Part shown: positions 28,235-38,697 of the stretch, in pieces
Layout of the letters: each line of letters opens with the position of its first letter
How positions within the stretch are numbered: the stretch's first letter is position 1
Assembly: GCF_022870905.1 (NCBI RefSeq)
Contig: NZ_CP091510.1
Coordinates: forward strand, 124,001 to 188,000
Reading direction: 5' to 3'
DNA: 64,000 nucleotides
Source of the DNA: Neisseria arctica
GTDB lineage: Bacteria; Pseudomonadota; Gammaproteobacteria; Burkholderiales; Neisseriaceae
Made by a program: the position numbers and the translations under genes
Notes under the pieces: model-generated
The model's database searches: none
Told to the model about the DNA's origin: nothing
The model's input: the letters and a program-made list of their open reading frames with translations, nothing else

Positions 28235-29623
28235 TTACGGCATAACGGTAGTCTGGGCGGTTTGTAGCCATGTCGAAAGTAGGCTGTCCATTTCGCTTGG
28301 ATAATTACCGGCCTGCTCGCTATTTACAATCAATACAATAGCCAGTGGATGTTCGCCTGAAGTTTGCGGTAAGCGGTAGCCGGCTAATGCCCGTACGTTT
28401 TTCAGGGTGCCGGTTTTGAGATGCAGCGATTGCGTTGCATTTTTAAAGCGGTTTTTCAAAGTCCCGTCGTATCCTCCTATTGGCAGGCTGTCTATAAATA
28501 TTTTCTGAAAAGAGCTGTGGTAAGCCTGTGCAAGAATTTCTCCCATCATTCTGGCGCTGACGCGTTCGCGCCGAGATAAGCCAGAACCGTTTTCGAGTAC
28601 CAGTGCTTCATCGTCGATATTGGCTTGTGCCAGCTGACGTCGGACTTCGGCTCGGGCATCTGCAACAGTATCACCCTGTTTCGAATGAAGATTGCCGAGT
28701 GTCAGAAAAATACTGCGGGCAATGATATTGTTGGAATTTTTATTCATGTCGGACAGTACGTCTGATAGCGGTTTGGAGTGGTTTACGGCCAAAGTTGTCG
28801 CATGCTTTGGAGTGATTCCGATGCGGAAGCTGCTGTTAATGGTTCCCCCGTTGGCACGCCATTGGTTGATAAAGCTGCGGGCGGCAAAATCGGTGCTATC
28901 GAGCATATTGACAAACATTTCCTGCCCTAAACAGGGTTCGGGAATGCGGCCTTCGGCAACCAGTGTGCCGTTTTGATATCGGGCATTGAGGTAACTTTTT
29001 AGAGAAGGGCAGCCTGCGGCAGAAGGGTAAAGGCCGATATTGTATTGTTGCGGTACTTCCGGGAGCGGAGGGTTCAAGGTAACGGTGGTGATGCCTTGCT
29101 CGTTGCGTTCAGGTTTGAGCCATACTACTTTGTAGGCCAGCATGTGCGGATCCGGCGGTGTGGCGAAAGTCTCGGCACTGTCAGCGTCGAAATCCTCCGC
29201 ACTGCCGTTATTGCTCCAGATTTGGCGATCAAGCACCAATTGGCCCCTGATGTGTCGAATGCCGCGGGCGGCAAGCTGGCTCTGCACATCCAGTAAATCA
29301 TTTTGATCCAAAACCGGGTTGCCGCTTCCTACCCAATATAAATCACCTTCGAGTATATGATTTTTCACCGGTGCATCACTTTTCCATTCGGTTTGCCAGC
29401 TGTAATCGCTTCCCAAGCTACGCAAAGCGGTAAATGTAGTGACTAGTTTCATTACGGAGGCCGGGTTTACGGCGGTATCGGCACGGTGCGATACCAATGC
29501 TTTGCCGGTCTGTAAATCCTGTATATACACGGAGACTTCTTCGGGAGGGATTTTGCCGAAATCAAATGCCCAAAGGTAAGGGCTGCAAAACAATACAATC
29601 AGTAAAAGGATACGGTGGTACAT
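28235..29623 (-). CDS. dacB: D-alanyl-D-alanine carboxypeptidase/endopeptidase (PBP4/DacB type)
   Basis: 462 residues from the ATG at 29623, which opens into a signal peptide (MYHRILLLIVLFCSPYLWA). A longer frame reaches 29704 but would bury that signal. This is a periplasmic S13-family penicillin-binding protein that trims and cuts peptide cross-links in murein. Catalytic motifs: SVMK at 56-59, SNN in MNKNSNNIIAR, and KTGT in LHLKTGTLKN. An AG-type uptake sequence directly abuts the start codon (29624-29635), lying between the only AAGG and the ATG. No terminator was seen after the stop; grxC starts 121 bp downstream on the same strand. Confidence 0.92.
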   Translation of the reverse strand: MYHRILLLIVLFCSPYLWAFDFGKIPPEEVSVYIQDLQTGKALVSHRADTAVNPASVMKLVTTFTALRSLGSDYSWQTEWKSDAPVKNHILEGDLYWVGSGNPVLDQNDLLDVQSQLAARGIRHIRGQLVLDRQIWSNNGSAEDFDADSAETFATPPDPHMLAYKVVWLKPERNEQGITTVTLNPPLPEVPQQYNIGLYPSAAGCPSLKSYLNARYQNGTLVAEGRIPEPCLGQEMFVNMLDSTDFAARSFINQWRANGGTINSSFRIGITPKHATTLAVNHSKPLSDVLSDMNKNSNNIIARSIFLTLGNLHSKQGDTVADARAEVRRQLAQANIDDEALVLENGSGLSRRERVSARMMGEILAQAYHSSFQKIFIDSLPIGGYDGTLKNRFKNATQSLHLKTGTLKNVRALAGYRLPQTSGEHPLAIVLIVNSEQAGNYPSEMDSLLSTWLQTAQTTVMP

Positions 29624-29839
29624 TTCAGACGGCCTTGAATGGACAAAGGGAGCTTTTTGCCCTTTAACAATGATAAGCGTAAACACTCCGGCTTTTTTTG
29701 CCAACGCTTTGCGACAAACGGTATGAATTTTTTGTAAAGGACGGCAGATCGTTTGCTATTTTAAAACGGCTATAGAAATGGTGTTGTGGCAGAACTGCCG
29801 GATTGCATACCGACTATCGTGCTTATATCTATGTAAACC

Positions 29840-29868
29840 TTGCCAATATTTGAAAATTTTGATACATT
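29840..29868 (+). promoter_or_regulatory. candidate sigma70 promoter of rpmE
   Basis: TTGCCA (29840-29845), 17 nt, TACATT (29863-29868), giving a leader of about 55 nt before the rpmE ATG, with GAAAGGA as its ribosome binding site. Confidence 0.5.
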
Positions 29869-29929
29869 AGGCCGCTTGACTCTGAAGCATAGGCAAAATC
29901 CCTATGCCCGCTAAATCGAAAGGAAAATC

Positions 29930-30145
29930 ATGAAACAAGGCATTCATCCGGATTACCACGATGTAAACGTAACTTGCTCTTGCGGCAACAAATTCGTTAC
30001 CAAATCGGCTATGGCTAAAGAAAACTTCTCTATTGAGGTTTGCTCTGAATGCCATCCGTTCTACACCGGCCAACAAAAAATCGTTGACAGTACCGGTCGC
30101 GTGGACAAATTCAATCAAAAATTCGGCAATATGTTCAAACGTTAA
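29930..30145 (+). CDS. rpmE: 50S ribosomal protein L31, zinc-binding form
   Basis: 71 residues. Cys16, Cys18, Cys38 and Cys41 are present, so this is the zinc-containing (C+) paralogue rather than the zinc-free form made under zinc starvation. [10 protein letters not shown] and [17 protein letters not shown] are family marks. Monocistronic between its own promoter and terminator. Confidence 0.96.
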   Translation: MKQGIHPDYHDVNVTCSCGNKFVTKSAMAKENFSIEVCSECHPFYTGQQKIVDSTGRVDKFNQKFGNMFKR

Positions 30146-30164
30146 TCCGAACATTTTGCTTATT

Positions 30165-30192
30165 AAAAAAGGCTGCCACGGCAGCCTTTTTT
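30165..30192 (+). terminator. Rho-independent terminator of rpmE
   Basis: AAAAAAGGCTGC (30165-30176), 4 nt loop, GCAGCCTTTTTT (30181-30192): a classic GC stem with a T6 tail. Confidence 0.9.
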
Positions 30193-30246
30193 ATTTGTCT
30201 TGTCGTTAAACTTCGGAGCCGTCGTAAAATTTGATAAACTAGCCGT

Positions 30247-31899
30247 ATGTTGACTTATACCCCGCCTGAATCTCGCGCCTCCCTCAAACCCCGTGAACAA
30301 CCGTGGTTGTTGCTGTTGTTGGCTTTTGCCTGGTTGTGGCCCGGTGTGTTTTCTCATGATTTGTGGAATCCTGCCGAACCTGAAACATTTACTGCCTTGG
30401 CACAGTATATGCAGGGTGGCAATGCTTGGTTGCCGCAAGTATTCGATAAACCTGATTTCGGTATTCCTCCACCTTATTTATGGGTTGCGGGTGCATTTCA
30501 TGCCTTGCTGTCGCCGCATATTGCCGATGCGTATTCCGCTAGCCGCTTCGCCAGTACGTTTTTTACGGCACTCGGGCTGGCCTGTTGCGGCATGGCGGGT
30601 TTCCGCTTTTTAGGGAAACACCAGGGGCGTAGTGTCGTTTTGATTCTGATTGGCTGTGTCGGCCTGATTACACCTGCCCATTTTCTTAATCCTTATTCGG
30701 TGGTTTTTGCGGCTTTGGGGATGTGCTTATATGGTTTTGCATTGGTACGAACCAAAGTGATTATGGCTTCATTGCTGTTGGGTGGGGGATGTGCTTTGTT
30801 GTCTGTTGCGGCAGGTTGGTTGTTACCGTTGGCAATGATCATCATGGCGTTTGCTTTAACGCTAAATCCGCAATGGCGTAATAAGCGGTACTATATTACG
30901 TTGATTGGATCTTTGTGCTTTGCATTGCCATTGATGCTGGTATATCCGTTTGCACTCTATAAAAGTAATCCGGCAGACTATCAATTATGGTTGGACCGAT
31001 ATGCTTTCGGATCATTTGGCGGTATACAAACATTCAGTTTGGGATTTTCTCTGCCTTATTATCTGAAAAACCTCCTTTGGTTTGCTTTTCCGGCATGGCC
31101 GCTGGCATTATGGACTTTCAGCCGTATAAAACTGCATGCTCACCAATGGGGTGTGCTGGTGTTGGTATGGTTGGGTATATTCGGGTTGCTGCTGGCGTTG
31201 GATCCGAGCCGGTTCCAAGGCTATCTGCTTTGGCTGCTGCCGCCTTTGGCTTTGGCCGGCGCGGCATGCTTGGATAATCTGCGACGCGGTGCGGCGGCAT
31301 TTTTAAACTGGTTTGGCATTATGGCATTCGGTTTGCTGGCCCTTTTCTTGTGGATCGGTTTTTTTGCCATGAATTTCGGCTGGCCGGCCAAGCTTGCCGA
31401 GAGGTCACTGTATTTCAGCCCGTATTACACGCCTGATATCAATATTATGCCCATGGTCGTGGCGGTATCGTTTTCATTTGTGTGGATCTGGGCGATTACC
31501 CGCAAACATATCCGAGGCCGCCAAGCCGTAACCAATTGGGCGGCGGGGGTAACTCTGGTATGGGCACTTTTGATGACATTGTTTCTACCGTGGCTGGATG
31601 CCGCAAAAAGCCATGCGCCTGTGGTGGCTTTGATGGAGGCGGCTATGCCGTCTGAAAAACGGCAGGCCGTTTATTCAGGCAAAGAATGTATCAGTGTGGC
31701 TTCAAAAGCGGTTACTGCCCGCATCGCTTGGATGCAGTATAGTAAGTTGGCGTTGCAGACTGATAATGCCGACTGCCGCTACCGCCTCACCCAGCAGCCC
31801 TTGAATACCGTAGCCCCCGAGGGTTGGCATATGTTGTGGCAGGGTGCGCGGCCGCGTAATAAGCAAGAAGCGTTCGGGTTATTGGAAAAGAATCTTTGA
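30247..31899 (+). CDS. membrane glycosyltransferase-like protein, GT39/ArnT type
   Basis: 550 residues with about 11 hydrophobic helices. The first periplasmic loop after helix 1 carries DLWNPAEPETFTALAQYM, close to the DE-rich loop with the catalytic acid of ArnT/PMT-type transferases, which move a sugar from polyprenyl phosphate. KPDFGIPPPYLW follows, like the KPPxxxW motif of ArnT. A soluble periplasmic C-terminal domain of about 90 residues with two cysteines follows the last helix. Acceptor and sugar are unknown; a lipid A or protein target is possible. An AT-type uptake sequence in frame reads MPSE near residue 469. The ribosome binding site is weak, so the start at 30247 is only probable. 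Confidence 0.7.
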   Translation: MLTYTPPESRASLKPREQPWLLLLLAFAWLWPGVFSHDLWNPAEPETFTALAQYMQGGNAWLPQVFDKPDFGIPPPYLWVAGAFHALLSPHIADAYSASRFASTFFTALGLACCGMAGFRFLGKHQGRSVVLILIGCVGLITPAHFLNPYSVVFAALGMCLYGFALVRTKVIMASLLLGGGCALLSVAAGWLLPLAMIIMAFALTLNPQWRNKRYYITLIGSLCFALPLMLVYPFALYKSNPADYQLWLDRYAFGSFGGIQTFSLGFSLPYYLKNLLWFAFPAWPLALWTFSRIKLHAHQWGVLVLVWLGIFGLLLALDPSRFQGYLLWLLPPLALAGAACLDNLRRGAAAFLNWFGIMAFGLLALFLWIGFFAMNFGWPAKLAERSLYFSPYYTPDINIMPMVVAVSFSFVWIWAITRKHIRGRQAVTNWAAGVTLVWALLMTLFLPWLDAAKSHAPVVALMEAAMPSEKRQAVYSGKECISVASKAVTARIAWMQYSKLALQTDNADCRYRLTQQPLNTVAPEGWHMLWQGARPRNKQEAFGLLEKNL

Positions 31900-32028
31900 T
31901 TGGGCATTTTCTTCTACGGTGCGTATAGCAATCGGCCTATTTTTATAAAACTGCAGCCAAGGTCTTTTATCTTTCAGACGGCTTGGAAATAGATAAAATT
32001 ATCTTGGCAAGATTATCGGAAAATTCGT

Positions 32029-32751
32029 ATGAGCTCAGATACCCAAACACCAAATAATGTTGATAGCGGTGAGATCGACAAATTCAGCCAGTTGGCTCAC
32101 AAATGGTGGGATGAAACCGGTGAATTTAAGCCTTTGCATGAGATTAATCCGCTACGCTTGGGTTATATAGACGAACACGGCCGCTTGGCGGGCAAAACCG
32201 TATTGGATGTGGGTTGCGGCGGCGGTATTTTGACCGAAAGCATGGCTAAATCGGGGGCGGCACATGTTACCGGTATCGATATGGCGGAAAAGTCGCTGAA
32301 AATTGCCAAATTACATGCGCTTGACCAGCAAGTCGACAATATCGCTTACCGCTGTGTGCGGGTAGAGGATTTGGCTGCAGAAGCACCGCATAGTTTTGAT
32401 GTCGTGACCTGTATGGAAATGATGGAGCATGTTCCTGATCCGGCGGCCATCGTTGCTGCTTGCGCCCGCTTGGTGAAGCCGGACGGGGTAGTATTTTTTT
32501 CGACCATCAACCGTAATCCGAAGTCTTACGTGCATGCCATTGTCGGCGCGGAATATGTATTAGGTTTGGTACCGCGCGGCACGCATGATTGGCAGAAATT
32601 TATTACACCTGCGGAATTGGCACGTATGTGCCGTCAAGCAGGATTGGATATTATCGGCAGCAAAGGTTTGGGCTACAATTTGCTGACCAAAACCTATCAT
32701 CTTACCGACAATACGGATGTGAACTACATGGTTGTTTGCAAACCTGCTTAA
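32029..32751 (+). CDS. ubiG: ubiquinone biosynthesis O-methyltransferase UbiG
   Basis: 240 residues, matching E. coli UbiG. It does both O-methylation steps in ubiquinone synthesis. The S-adenosylmethionine site VLDVGCGGG lies at 58-66, followed by GIDMAEKSL; the N-terminal [26 protein letters not shown] is diagnostic of UbiG, as is EMMEHVPDP. The C-terminal [13 protein letters not shown] also fits. Monocistronic. Confidence 0.95.
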   Translation: MSSDTQTPNNVDSGEIDKFSQLAHKWWDETGEFKPLHEINPLRLGYIDEHGRLAGKTVLDVGCGGGILTESMAKSGAAHVTGIDMAEKSLKIAKLHALDQQVDNIAYRCVRVEDLAAEAPHSFDVVTCMEMMEHVPDPAAIVAACARLVKPDGVVFFSTINRNPKSYVHAIVGAEYVLGLVPRGTHDWQKFITPAELARMCRQAGLDIIGSKGLGYNLLTKTYHLTDNTDVNYMVVCKPA

Positions 32752-32806
32752 AATCTGTTCGTATTGATAAGTTGGCAGTATTGATATTGGGTAGAACTGG
32801 CAGCTA

Positions 32807-32840
32807 TACAGGCCGTCTGAAAATTTTCAGACGGCCTGTA
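32807..32840 (+). terminator. inverted uptake-sequence terminator after ubiG
   Basis: Perfect 34 bp palindrome (arms 32807-32823 and 32824-32840) from two opposed AG-type uptake sequences. Confidence 0.75.
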
Positions 32841-32916
32841 TTTATTTTGTATCTATTAAGTTTTAAAGAGTATTTTGCTACACACCATTTTCCCCGGCGG
32901 CATAGTTTTATGTATG

Positions 32917-32950
32917 AAAAAAGCCGTCTGAAAAGTCAGGCGGCTTTTTT
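32917..32950 (-). terminator. terminator after tctA
   Basis: A-rich run plus AAGCCGTCTGA on the left and TCAGGCGGCTTTTTT on the right; one arm holds an uptake core, the other a one-base variant that still pairs by G-U. Located 13 bp past the tctA stop. Confidence 0.7.
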
Positions 32951-32962
32951 TACCTAGCTTTT

Positions 32963-34459
32963 TTATGCTGTTTTGTTGCGGTGGCGTATCCAACGATACA
33001 GTGGCAGCAATACCATAAGCAGAGACAAAGCCCATAATACTTGGGTAATCGGACCGTAGAACAAGATACCGATATCGCCTTGTGAAATTGACAAAGCCCG
33101 GCGCAGGCTGGATTCCATCAGTTCGCCCAATACGTAACCCAGAATCAGTGCAGAAAGCGGGAAATTAAGCTTGCGCAGCACATAACCGAGAATACCCAAT
33201 CCAACCATCAGAATCAGGTCGAAGGTTGTGCTGTGGATAGCATATACCCCTACGAAGCTTACTGCGGCAATCGCCGGAATCAGAATATAGTTGGGCACAT
33301 TCAACATACGGGCGAATAGGCCTACCAACGGGATATTTAGCAGCAGCAAAATAATATTGCCGACAAACAAAGAAGCAATCAAACCCCAAACGATATCGGG
33401 CTGTTCGCTGAAAAGTTGGGGGCCGGGGGTGATGTTATACAGTGTTAGCGCGCCCATCATAACTGCCGTAGTACCGGAGCCGGGTACACCCAATGTCAGC
33501 ATCGGAATGAACGAACCGCAGGCCGAAGCATTGTTGGCGGCTTCAGGAGCAGCAATGCCGCGCAAGTCCCCTTCGCCGAACTTACCGTTTTTGCCGGCCA
33601 GTTTTTTCTCGTTGGTATAAGTCATCGCGCTGGCAATAGTCGCTCCCGCTCCCGGCAGAATACCGACTATGAAGCCGACAATACCGCTTCGAATCATCGC
33701 GCCGAAACTGAAGGCAAACTCTTTAAAGTTAAACAGGGAGCGCTTGCCTTGGCTGAGGATTTTTTGTCCGGTTGCAGTATGTTCTAGCATAATCAGGATT
33801 TCGCTGATGCTGAAAAAGCCGATCACGATGGTTGTAAACTGAATGCCGTCTGAAAGATTCACCGAATCAAAAGTAAAACGGTACACCCCTGTTACCGCAT
33901 CTACACCGATAACGGCAAGGAAAAGGCCGATAAGGGCGGCTACGGCGGTTTTTACAGGTTGGTCTCCGACCAAACCGCTCAAGCAGGTAATGGCAAATAC
34001 CATCAATACGAAATATTCGGCAGGCCCGAAAGCGATTGCCCAGTTGGCCAGCAGCGGGGCAAATAACACCACGCCTACGGTTGCAATGGTGCTGCCGGTA
34101 AAGGAGCTGACGGCTGATAACGACAGGGCGATACCAGCCTTACCTTGTTTGGCCAGCGGATAGCCGTCGAGTGTCGACATAATGGCGGCGGCATCCCCCG
34201 GTACATTGATTAGAATGGCCGAAATACGGCCCCCGTATTCACAGCCGAGATAAACCGCAGCCAAAAGAATCAATGCAGACTCGGGCGGCAGACCGAATGC
34301 ATAGGCAAACGGCAGTAAAATAGCCACGCCGTTAATCGGCCCTAAGCCGGGTAGCATGCCGACAATTGTGCCGAGAAAAGCACCGATTAGTGCCAGCATC
34401 AGATTTTGCGGTTGCAGGGCGACCTCAAAACCGGACATCAGATAAGTCAGAATATCCAT
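32963..34459 (-). CDS. tctA: tripartite tricarboxylate transporter, large permease TctA
   Basis: 498 residues with about 11-12 hydrophobic helices. TctA is the large permease of tripartite tricarboxylate transporters, which import citrate-like or other carboxylates together with TctB and a periplasmic TctC protein. Family marks: GMLPGLGPINGVAILLP near residue 34, YLGCEYGGRISAILINVPGD, and a second GxLPGxG motif (VGILPGAGATIAS), the paired repeats typical of the family. An AT-type uptake sequence lies within the gene near 33843. The gene follows tctB by 15 bp. Confidence 0.93.
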   Translation of the reverse strand: MDILTYLMSGFEVALQPQNLMLALIGAFLGTIVGMLPGLGPINGVAILLPFAYAFGLPPESALILLAAVYLGCEYGGRISAILINVPGDAAAIMSTLDGYPLAKQGKAGIALSLSAVSSFTGSTIATVGVVLFAPLLANWAIAFGPAEYFVLMVFAITCLSGLVGDQPVKTAVAALIGLFLAVIGVDAVTGVYRFTFDSVNLSDGIQFTTIVIGFFSISEILIMLEHTATGQKILSQGKRSLFNFKEFAFSFGAMIRSGIVGFIVGILPGAGATIASAMTYTNEKKLAGKNGKFGEGDLRGIAAPEAANNASACGSFIPMLTLGVPGSGTTAVMMGALTLYNITPGPQLFSEQPDIVWGLIASLFVGNIILLLLNIPLVGLFARMLNVPNYILIPAIAAVSFVGVYAIHSTTFDLILMVGLGILGYVLRKLNFPLSALILGYVLGELMESSLRRALSISQGDIGILFYGPITQVLWALSLLMVLLPLYRWIRHRNKTA

Positions 34460-34474
34460 AAATCGTCCCTCCTT

Positions 34475-34912
34475 TTACATGCCAAAACCAGCAGGCAAAA
34501 CAACATCGAGCAGGTTGTTGAATAAGAAAAACAAGCCGATACCCATTGCGACTCCGGAAACGATACAGGGTAGAGTTCTGCCGCCAAACAGTTTGCCTAC
34601 CGCAAAAGCCATAAGCGCTGTAGCCAGCGGAAAGCCCAGCAATTCGAAAAAGACGGCATAAAGCAACATGGCCGCCAGACACAGTATCAGTTTGGTTATC
34701 AAGTTCGGCGTGTGGCTCTGATCGATTTTTTCCTGTTTGGGGCGCACGGCCAAAAACAGGGAACAGGCAGCCAGTAACGATAAAATCAATACGGGATAAG
34801 GACGCGGGCCGAGAGGATCATAAGCGATAGGTGCGGTATAACCCCATGCCAGCCATAAGAAAAACAGCGAAGCTACCAAGAGCAATGCTGCAAAAATACG
34901 TTCGGCTCTCAT
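34475..34912 (-). CDS. tctB: tripartite tricarboxylate transporter, small permease TctB
   Basis: 145 residues with four hydrophobic helices, the expected form of TctB. The YDPLGPRPYPVLIL segment after the first helix is a family mark. It sits between tctC and tctA. Confidence 0.9.
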   Translation of the reverse strand: MRAERIFAALLLVASLFFLWLAWGYTAPIAYDPLGPRPYPVLILSLLAACSLFLAVRPKQEKIDQSHTPNLITKLILCLAAMLLYAVFFELLGFPLATALMAFAVGKLFGGRTLPCIVSGVAMGIGLFFLFNNLLDVVLPAGFGM

Positions 34913-34946
34913 AAATTACGCTCCGAAAAGGTCGGTAATACAGGAT

Positions 34947-34980
34947 ATACGGCCGGTAATATCTTGATTACCGGCCGTAT
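34947..34980 (-). promoter_or_regulatory. hairpin between tctC and tctB
   Basis: Perfect 14 bp stem (34947-34960 and 34967-34980, arm ATACGGCCGGTAAT) with a 6 nt loop but no T-run on the minus strand. An AT-type uptake sequence touches it (34979-34990). It probably protects or attenuates the message so that the binding protein is made in excess over the permeases. Confidence 0.6.
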
Positions 34981-35002
34981 GCCGTCTGAAAACTAACCGC
35001 GA

Positions 35003-36001
35003 TTATTTGGTTTCCAATTCAAATTCTTTTGAAAGCGCGCGCATTTGTTCGGTAGTTTTCACTACGTATTGGGTGAGTTCGTCGCCTGTCATAGAGAAGG
35101 GCAGCAGGTCGCGTTGGGCGCGTAATTGCTCAAATGCCGGATCTTTCAGCATGGCATCAAAGTGGGTTTTCCACCATTGGAACGATTCTTCACTAACTTT
35201 CGGACCCATGTAATAACCGCGTATTACCGGCCATTCGACATCGTAGCCTTGCTCTTTGGCAGTCGGAATATCTTTAAGCTTGCCTTCCAAGCGCTCGGGT
35301 GCGAATACTGCCAACACACGCACTTTGCCGGATTCTATATGCGGACCCATCTCGGCAATACCGGCACTGACAACACTGATGTGGTTGCCCAATACGGCGG
35401 TAACGGCTTCACCACCGCCTTCTAATGCCACGTATGTCATGTCTTTGGGATTAACGCCGGCAGCTTTGGCAACCATGGCTGTTTGCAGCCAGTCTTGTCC
35501 GCCCACGCTACCGCCTGCGCCGAAGCTGATTTTTTTAGGATCAGCTTTGAGTGCCTCAACCAAGTCTTTCAGATTTTTAAGCGGAGAATCGGCGTTAACG
35601 GCCACCATGCCGTAATCGGTTCCCACGGCAGCCAGCCAACGTACATCTTTTTCCGTATATTGGCCGAATTTGCCTTGGGCGAGATTCAGTAACGAACCGG
35701 TAGAGAATGCGACAATCGCATCATTATTGGCAGGGTCATTGGCAACGATTTTGTTATAGGCCACCGCTCCCACGCCGCCCGGCATATAGGTTACCCGCAT
35801 AGGTTTGTCGAGTTGTTTGGTTTCTTTGAGACCGCTTTGCGCCAACTTACAGGTTAAGTCAAAACCGCCACCCGGTTTGGCAGGGGCGATACATTCGGGC
35901 TTGGACGGTTCGCCATTTTGGGCTGCCTGCTTACTGCAACCTCCTAATGCGAATATGGCGGCTAAAACAGTTATTGTGAGTTTTGAAAGTTTGTTCGGCA
36001 T
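35003..36001 (-). CDS. tctC: tripartite tricarboxylate transporter binding lipoprotein TctC
   Basis: 332 residues from the ATG at 36001, which has AGGAG at ideal spacing. The longer frame to 36094 would start upstream of the likely transcription start. A lipoprotein signal ends LGGC (Cys at about residue 21), so this Bug/TctC-family binding protein is a lipoprotein, not a free periplasmic protein as in many betaproteobacteria. Family marks: PGGGFDLTCKLAQ, the GGVGAVAYN loop and GAGGSVGGQDW. Ligand not deducible: tricarboxylates, glutamate and other carboxylates are known in the family. Confidence 0.9.
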   Translation of the reverse strand: MPNKLSKLTITVLAAIFALGGCSKQAAQNGEPSKPECIAPAKPGGGFDLTCKLAQSGLKETKQLDKPMRVTYMPGGVGAVAYNKIVANDPANNDAIVAFSTGSLLNLAQGKFGQYTEKDVRWLAAVGTDYGMVAVNADSPLKNLKDLVEALKADPKKISFGAGGSVGGQDWLQTAMVAKAAGVNPKDMTYVALEGGGEAVTAVLGNHISVVSAGIAEMGPHIESGKVRVLAVFAPERLEGKLKDIPTAKEQGYDVEWPVIRGYYMGPKVSEESFQWWKTHFDAMLKDPAFEQLRAQRDLLPFSMTGDELTQYVVKTTEQMRALSKEFELETK

Positions 36002-36083
36002 CTCTTTATCTCCTGATAGTTTGGTATTGGAATGGACTATATTTAAATTAAATACAGATTTAGTATCTGACTTGGAATCAATA

Positions 36084-36112
36084 AAATTAAGCAAAGTTCA
36101 GTTTATTGTCAA
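36084..36112 (-). promoter_or_regulatory. candidate promoter of the tct operon
   Basis: Minus strand: consensus TTGACA (36112-36107), 17 nt, TAATTT (36089-36084). Perfect -35, poor -10. The transcript would begin near 36077. Confidence 0.4.
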
Positions 36113-36256
36113 GAAATTTAAGATTTTGTAAATTATGGCGGAGGTTGTGGGGAACAATTAACTGTTAAATGCTTATTTAAAAACTAAAAAGAATAGTTGA
36201 TAGGCAAATATTAGAAAATAACCATAAATATTTATTCTATATAAATAAAAGTAAGG

Positions 36257-36290
36257 AAAAGGCCGTCTGAAAATTTCAGACGGCCTTTTT
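36257..36290 (-). terminator. inverted uptake-sequence terminator after thiC
   Basis: 16 bp arms AAAAGGCCGTCTGAAA (36257-36272) and complement (36274-36289) from opposed AG-type uptake sequences, with A/T runs on both sides. Confidence 0.8.
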
Positions 36291-36320
36291 TAATATTTAT
36301 TTAATATATTATCGTATGTG

Positions 36321-38286
<1,966 letters not shown>

Positions 38287-38302
38287 GAGTGGCAATTACG
38301 CT

Positions 38303-38380
38303 GAAACTTCCCACGCAAGTATTATCTTGTTCGGGTAATAAGGGTAACTCTCAGCCGCCCTCAGGCAGCACCCCTGTTTC
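38303..38380 (-). promoter_or_regulatory. TPP riboswitch (thi box) aptamer
   Basis: Reading the minus strand: P1 5' side GAAAC (38380-38376), then GGGGTGC, GGCTGAGA, ACCC, AATA and GCGTGGGAA, and P1 3' side GTTTC (38307-38303). These are the invariant blocks of the TPP-sensing aptamer that represses thiamine genes when thiamine pyrophosphate is bound. Position directly ahead of thiC confirms the call. Confidence 0.95.
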
Positions 38381-38390
38381 GAGTGTTTTG

Positions 38391-38419
38391 ATTAAAACAC
38401 AGATTACAGGTAGTGGCAA
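38391..38419 (-). promoter_or_regulatory. promoter of thiC
   Basis: Minus strand TTGCCA (38419-38414), 17 nt, TTTAAT (38396-38391). Each hexamer is one base off consensus. The start would be near 38384, only a few bases before the aptamer's first stem. Confidence 0.6.
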
Positions 38420-38689
38420 TAATTGAAGGTTTGCTTGAAATATCAGTAAAAACAATATTCGGTATTTAGGTTTTTATTGAAATAAAGTTTTTTAGTGGGT
38501 GTATTTAAATATGGTTGAAAACAGGGCTTTTGGGGGGCGTCAGAAAAGATTTTCAGAGGGTAAGCGGAAATTATCTCACTTGAAAAATATAGGAACCACA
38601 CAGCCGATTTGTTGTTGCACGGTTTTGATTTATTTATATAATTTTTGACGGATACCCTGATGATATTTGCGATGGCTCAAGTTGGGTAA
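38420..38689. other. spacer between the thiC promoter and the insertion sequence
   Basis: AT-rich, no ORF. Near 38535-38563 a pair GGCGTCAGAAAA and TTTTCAGAGGG looks like a decayed inverted uptake sequence. Nothing else supportable. Confidence 0.45.
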
Positions 38690-38697
38690 TATTTTTG
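38690..38697. repeat. target site duplication, left copy
   Basis: TATTTTTG immediately left of the element, repeated exactly at 39411-39418. Eight bases is the usual duplication of IS1595-family elements. Confidence 0.9.

Larger units (their letters stand above)
36002..36320. other. spacer between tctC and thiC
   Basis: 319 bp, AT-rich. It holds the tctC ribosome binding site (AGGAG, 36010-36014), a candidate tctC promoter (36084-36112) and the thiC terminator (36257-36290). Nothing else seen. Confidence 0.6.

Noticed and set aside
36002..36094. Longer TctC start at 36094
   Set aside because: It would destroy the lipoprotein signal and lies upstream of the candidate transcription start; the ATG at 36001 has AGGAG.
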